NCBI GenBank assembly: GCA_011317545.1
Contig: WUJK01000005.1
Span: 1,302,001 to 1,366,000, forward strand
Length of the DNA: 64,000 nt
Source: Coniella vitis
Lineage: Eukaryota; Ascomycota; Sordariomycetes; Diaporthales; Schizoparmaceae
Direction of reading: 5' to 3'
Numbering within the stretch: position 1 is the stretch's first letter; each line of letters starts with the position of its first letter. Shown piece by piece: positions 61,360-64,000 of this stretch. Below the pieces are notes generated by a model that saw nothing but the letters and a program-made list of their open reading frames with translations, was not told the origin of the DNA and made no database searches. Made by a program: the position numbers and the translations under genes.

Positions 61360-62929
61360 ATGCTGACCACCGGCTCCTCGGCGGCCACCAGAGATCCTAG
61401 GGAAATTCCACGCAGAGAAGGACCGATCATGGCGACGGCAACGCTGCTGAACCCCGTTTCTCACTACCAACCTCACCACCATCCAGCCTACGCCTCCAAC
61501 TACTCGCACTCGTCGGCAAGCTCCCATGGGCCTTCCATCATGTCGCCGGTCGAGCCTCGGAGGCCCCACGAGGACCATGAGCCTCCGCGGCAATCCTTGC
61601 CTTCGATACAAGAAGTGATCGGTGCCAAGCCACCGTCGTCTGCCTATCCACATTCCATCTCGACCTCTGTCTCTGGCGCCCCGAGTCTACCGTCTCCCTT
61701 TGCGTCCGCTGGCCCAGCCCGTCCGTTTCCAGAACTGTCGTCCCCTCAGGACAGACACCCCTCGCCGCGGTCGTTACACAACCCAGCCTCGTTCCCCGCC
61801 CGCGGCGAGCCCATGCCGCCTTTTGCTGAGCCCAGCAGAACGTCTCTCCACCACACGCGGCCGCCTCCGCCGCCGCCGCCAGTAAATCCATACCACCCTG
61901 GAGCCCGGCCAACACCACCGCCGCTCAAGATGGAGACCCACGGGCCCGAGCGTCTTGGAGAAGCACACCGAACAGCAAACGGATACCCCAACTCGGCCAT
62001 CTCGGAGCCAGCCAACCTCCCCTATCCATCGCAACAGCAGCCGCCACAATTACCTCCCGGGCAGCTGCCTCTTTCGGCGCCCCACATGTCCCCCCGATAC
62101 TCCACCGGGCCATCCCTCCCCTCGCCATTCGATGAATCACGGCCCTCGATGCACGAAGACGGCGACTACAGACGGTCCGAGAACAAGTACGAGCAGACAC
62201 TGAGCAGGCATTTTGAAGCATGGCAATACCAAGAATCGCTGGCCAAGGTGCGTTTCATTTCTCCCTTATCATTGGACTAGTTCCTCTACGTTGGGACAGA
62301 TCAAAGTAGCTAACTCTTGATGCACCGCCACCACAGATTGCGTCCGGCTCGCGAACAATCTTCAATTTTGCAGATGCATATGGCCGTTGTGCCGCTGAGG
62401 AGCAAGGCCCAGCGTCCCACATGCCCACGCGGCTGCCATCAGAACGAGAGGTTGGCGATATGTTGAACATGGCCGAGTGGATGCGCGGCATGCTCGACAA
62501 CCTGCGGACCATGGTTCAGCACAGCATGGTCATGAATGACCGAGCTAGGGAAGCCACCCGGGGCAAGGGCGCCTACGACGACGAAGACGTCGTCATGTTT
62601 GGCGATGGCATGAAGTCCACCTACGAGATGGCTGGTGTCAAGAAGCGACGAGGTGTAAGTTTTGCCTGAAAGTCTTTTGTGTGTGTGTGCGCGCTTGACG
62701 CAACACTCCAAAACAATTCCCCATTTCCTTGCTGACATGTACATAGCGCGCGGCCCCTCCTGGCCGATGCCACAGCTGCAACCGAATCGATACCCCCGAG
62801 TGGCGTCGCGGTCCCGATGGCGCACGAACCCTCTGCAATGCGTGCGGTCTCCACTATGCCAAACTTGAACGAAAGAAGCAGATTGATGCCAAGAATGTCC
62901 GCCCGAGACAATCAGTGGAGAGGAGCTAA
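61360..62929 (+). CDS. nsdD: GATA-type transcription factor, NsdD/SUB-1/LTF1 family
   Basis: NsdD-type factors control the balance of sexual and asexual development, light responses and secondary metabolism in filamentous ascomycetes. Three exons (61360-62247, 62337-62654, 62747-62929) encode 462 residues; both introns join the frame exactly. The N-terminal 290 residues are Pro/Ser/His-rich. A helical block (SRHFEAWQYQESLAK; EVGDMLNMAEWMRGMLDNL; MVQHSMVMNDRARE) and the linker AGVKKRRGRAAPPGRC are characteristic of the family. The single zinc finger is C-x2-C-x18-C-x2-C (Cys 410, 413, 432, 435; CHSCNRIDTPEWRRGPDGAR, then TLCNACGLHYAK), followed by a basic tail. The second intron lies just before the finger. 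A second Met at 61429 (MATATLLNPVSHYQ) could be the real start. The long intergenic region upstream is typical of a developmentally regulated gene. Confidence 0.93.
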
Positions 62930-64000
62930 AGGCTCTACCACAAAGTATGCTTGATGCACGCACGCACACAAACACACAAAGTCTGGCCTTTTGGTACCTC
63001 GGCCTATCTCATCACCGTCGAAGAAGACGGCAAACTGATACCCCATGCAAAATACGAATAAAAAAAAAACCCCCAACCAAAACAGAAGAAGAAAAAAAAG
63101 AGGTAAAAAAGTTCAAAGAAGAAACGCAGTCGAGTTTTTGATTTCATCGACACCCTGCGTGGCCAACTTGAACAAAAAGCACACGAAACGTACCTGACGA
63201 TTCTTGTTTCTCACGACCTGTCTCATTGCTGAGCATCTATTATATCCTATTATACCCCCAATGTGTGTTTGGTAGGATACTGTCATTCTTCAAAAAATCC
63301 GAGTTGTTTTTTTTTTTTTTTTTTTTTTTTTTCGTTTTCCTTTTCTGCAATGGCATTACGCACAAGCACGTCTTGTTGGCCCGAATCCATTTGATTTTTC
63401 TATTCCTGACTGTTATATTGGAGGGGATTCACAATCAATGCCAAGCCAAAATACATTTCATACCCTCTAGGATCCTGTATATTTACCACTTTACGGATGG
63501 GAACCCAACTAAGGGCGGTTGTTGTCTTGGCAGATTCTGGGCCAAGAAGGAGGCAGCAAGGAGGGGCGGCAGGGAGGCGGACAGGCTTGAATTTCCTGGG
63601 GGGGGGGGGGGCATTCGTGCAGGCGTCGGTTTCTTTGCTTTTATTATTATATCCAATCCGCAAGAGGCAAAGTGCTGGCTGGGTGGGCGGATGGATATCT
63701 CTCCACTGGTGGTTGACATGTCTTTTTTTCTGTTTATATTTCTTGTGCAAGACCACTTTCGTCATTTGTCAGCATCTTTCTAGAGCGATATAAAAATAAC
63801 AGCGCAAGGCGACTTGGTTTCTCTTTGAACTCTTTTGTCCAAGGACGAATGTGAGATGGTATTAAATCGGCGCGATAGGTAACAGCAACGCTTACGCAAA
63901 CTGCCACTGCAGCGGTAAAAGGGGGTCGTATTATTATTCATGCACATCAGACGTAATGTTACAAGAAAGGGATATTTAACAGGGCCGAGGTAAGAAACAA
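62930..64000. other. Downstream of nsdD, no gene seen
   Basis: The 3' flank of nsdD. A T run of about 27 bases lies at 63306-63332 and a G run at 63599-63611. Short ORFs on both strands around 63226-63793 show no known domain. Confidence 0.5.

Overview
The window looks like nuclear DNA of a filamentous ascomycete (Pezizomycotina, probably Sordariomycetes/Hypocreales). The genes carry short GT-AG introns of 66-280 bp, many with a visible CTAAC/CTGAC-like branch site. Pro/Gln/His-rich regulators are common, and every recognisable product belongs to a fungal family. The genus cannot be settled from the sequence alone.

Layout. 1-1461 (-): 3'-truncated WD40 protein of the ERCC8/CSA (yeast Rad28) DNA-repair type. 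2238-5250 (-): decayed superfamily 1 helicase with recognisable blocks in different frames. 6012-6838 (+): unrecognised two-exon protein with acidic runs at both ends. 6839-22366: 15.5 kb gene desert, ending in a pyrimidine-rich leader. 22367-26329 (+): six-exon Zn(II)2Cys6 transcription factor. 28227-29668 (-): four-exon autophagy protein Atg5. 32854-34944 (-): five-zinc-knuckle TRAMP subunit of the Air1/Air2 type. 36955-37725 (+): three-exon ORMDL-family regulator of sphingolipid synthesis. 38784-40718 (+): Cys- and Pro-rich secreted/cell-wall-like protein whose signal peptide is cut from the body by an in-frame TAG. 41515-42783 (+): class-I (CCoAOMT-like) O-methyltransferase with a mitochondrial-looking presequence. 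43425-44546 (-): low-complexity protein with a possible OB-fold end. 44710-45441 (-): doubtful ORF. 45442-61359: second, 16 kb gene desert. 61360-62929 (+): three-exon GATA factor of the NsdD/SUB-1/LTF1 type.

The genes do not form a biosynthetic cluster. They are mainly housekeeping (DNA repair, autophagy, RNA surveillance, sphingolipid homeostasis) plus two transcription factors, each downstream of a very long non-coding tract. I see no tRNA, rRNA, CRISPR array or intact transposon.

The most unusual signal is non-genic. A short GTAC-centred palindrome (core ACTATGTACATAGT; 9-mer TACATAGTA or its complement TACTATGTA) is scattered through the intergenic tracts. I counted 36 copies of the 9-mer by eye, against about 0.5 expected by chance at equal base frequencies. 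They fall in three islands (7.2-16.5, 26.4-31.6 and 46.3-59.9 kb). None lies in a confidently assigned exon, and the related half-motif occurs once exactly at an nsdD intron acceptor.
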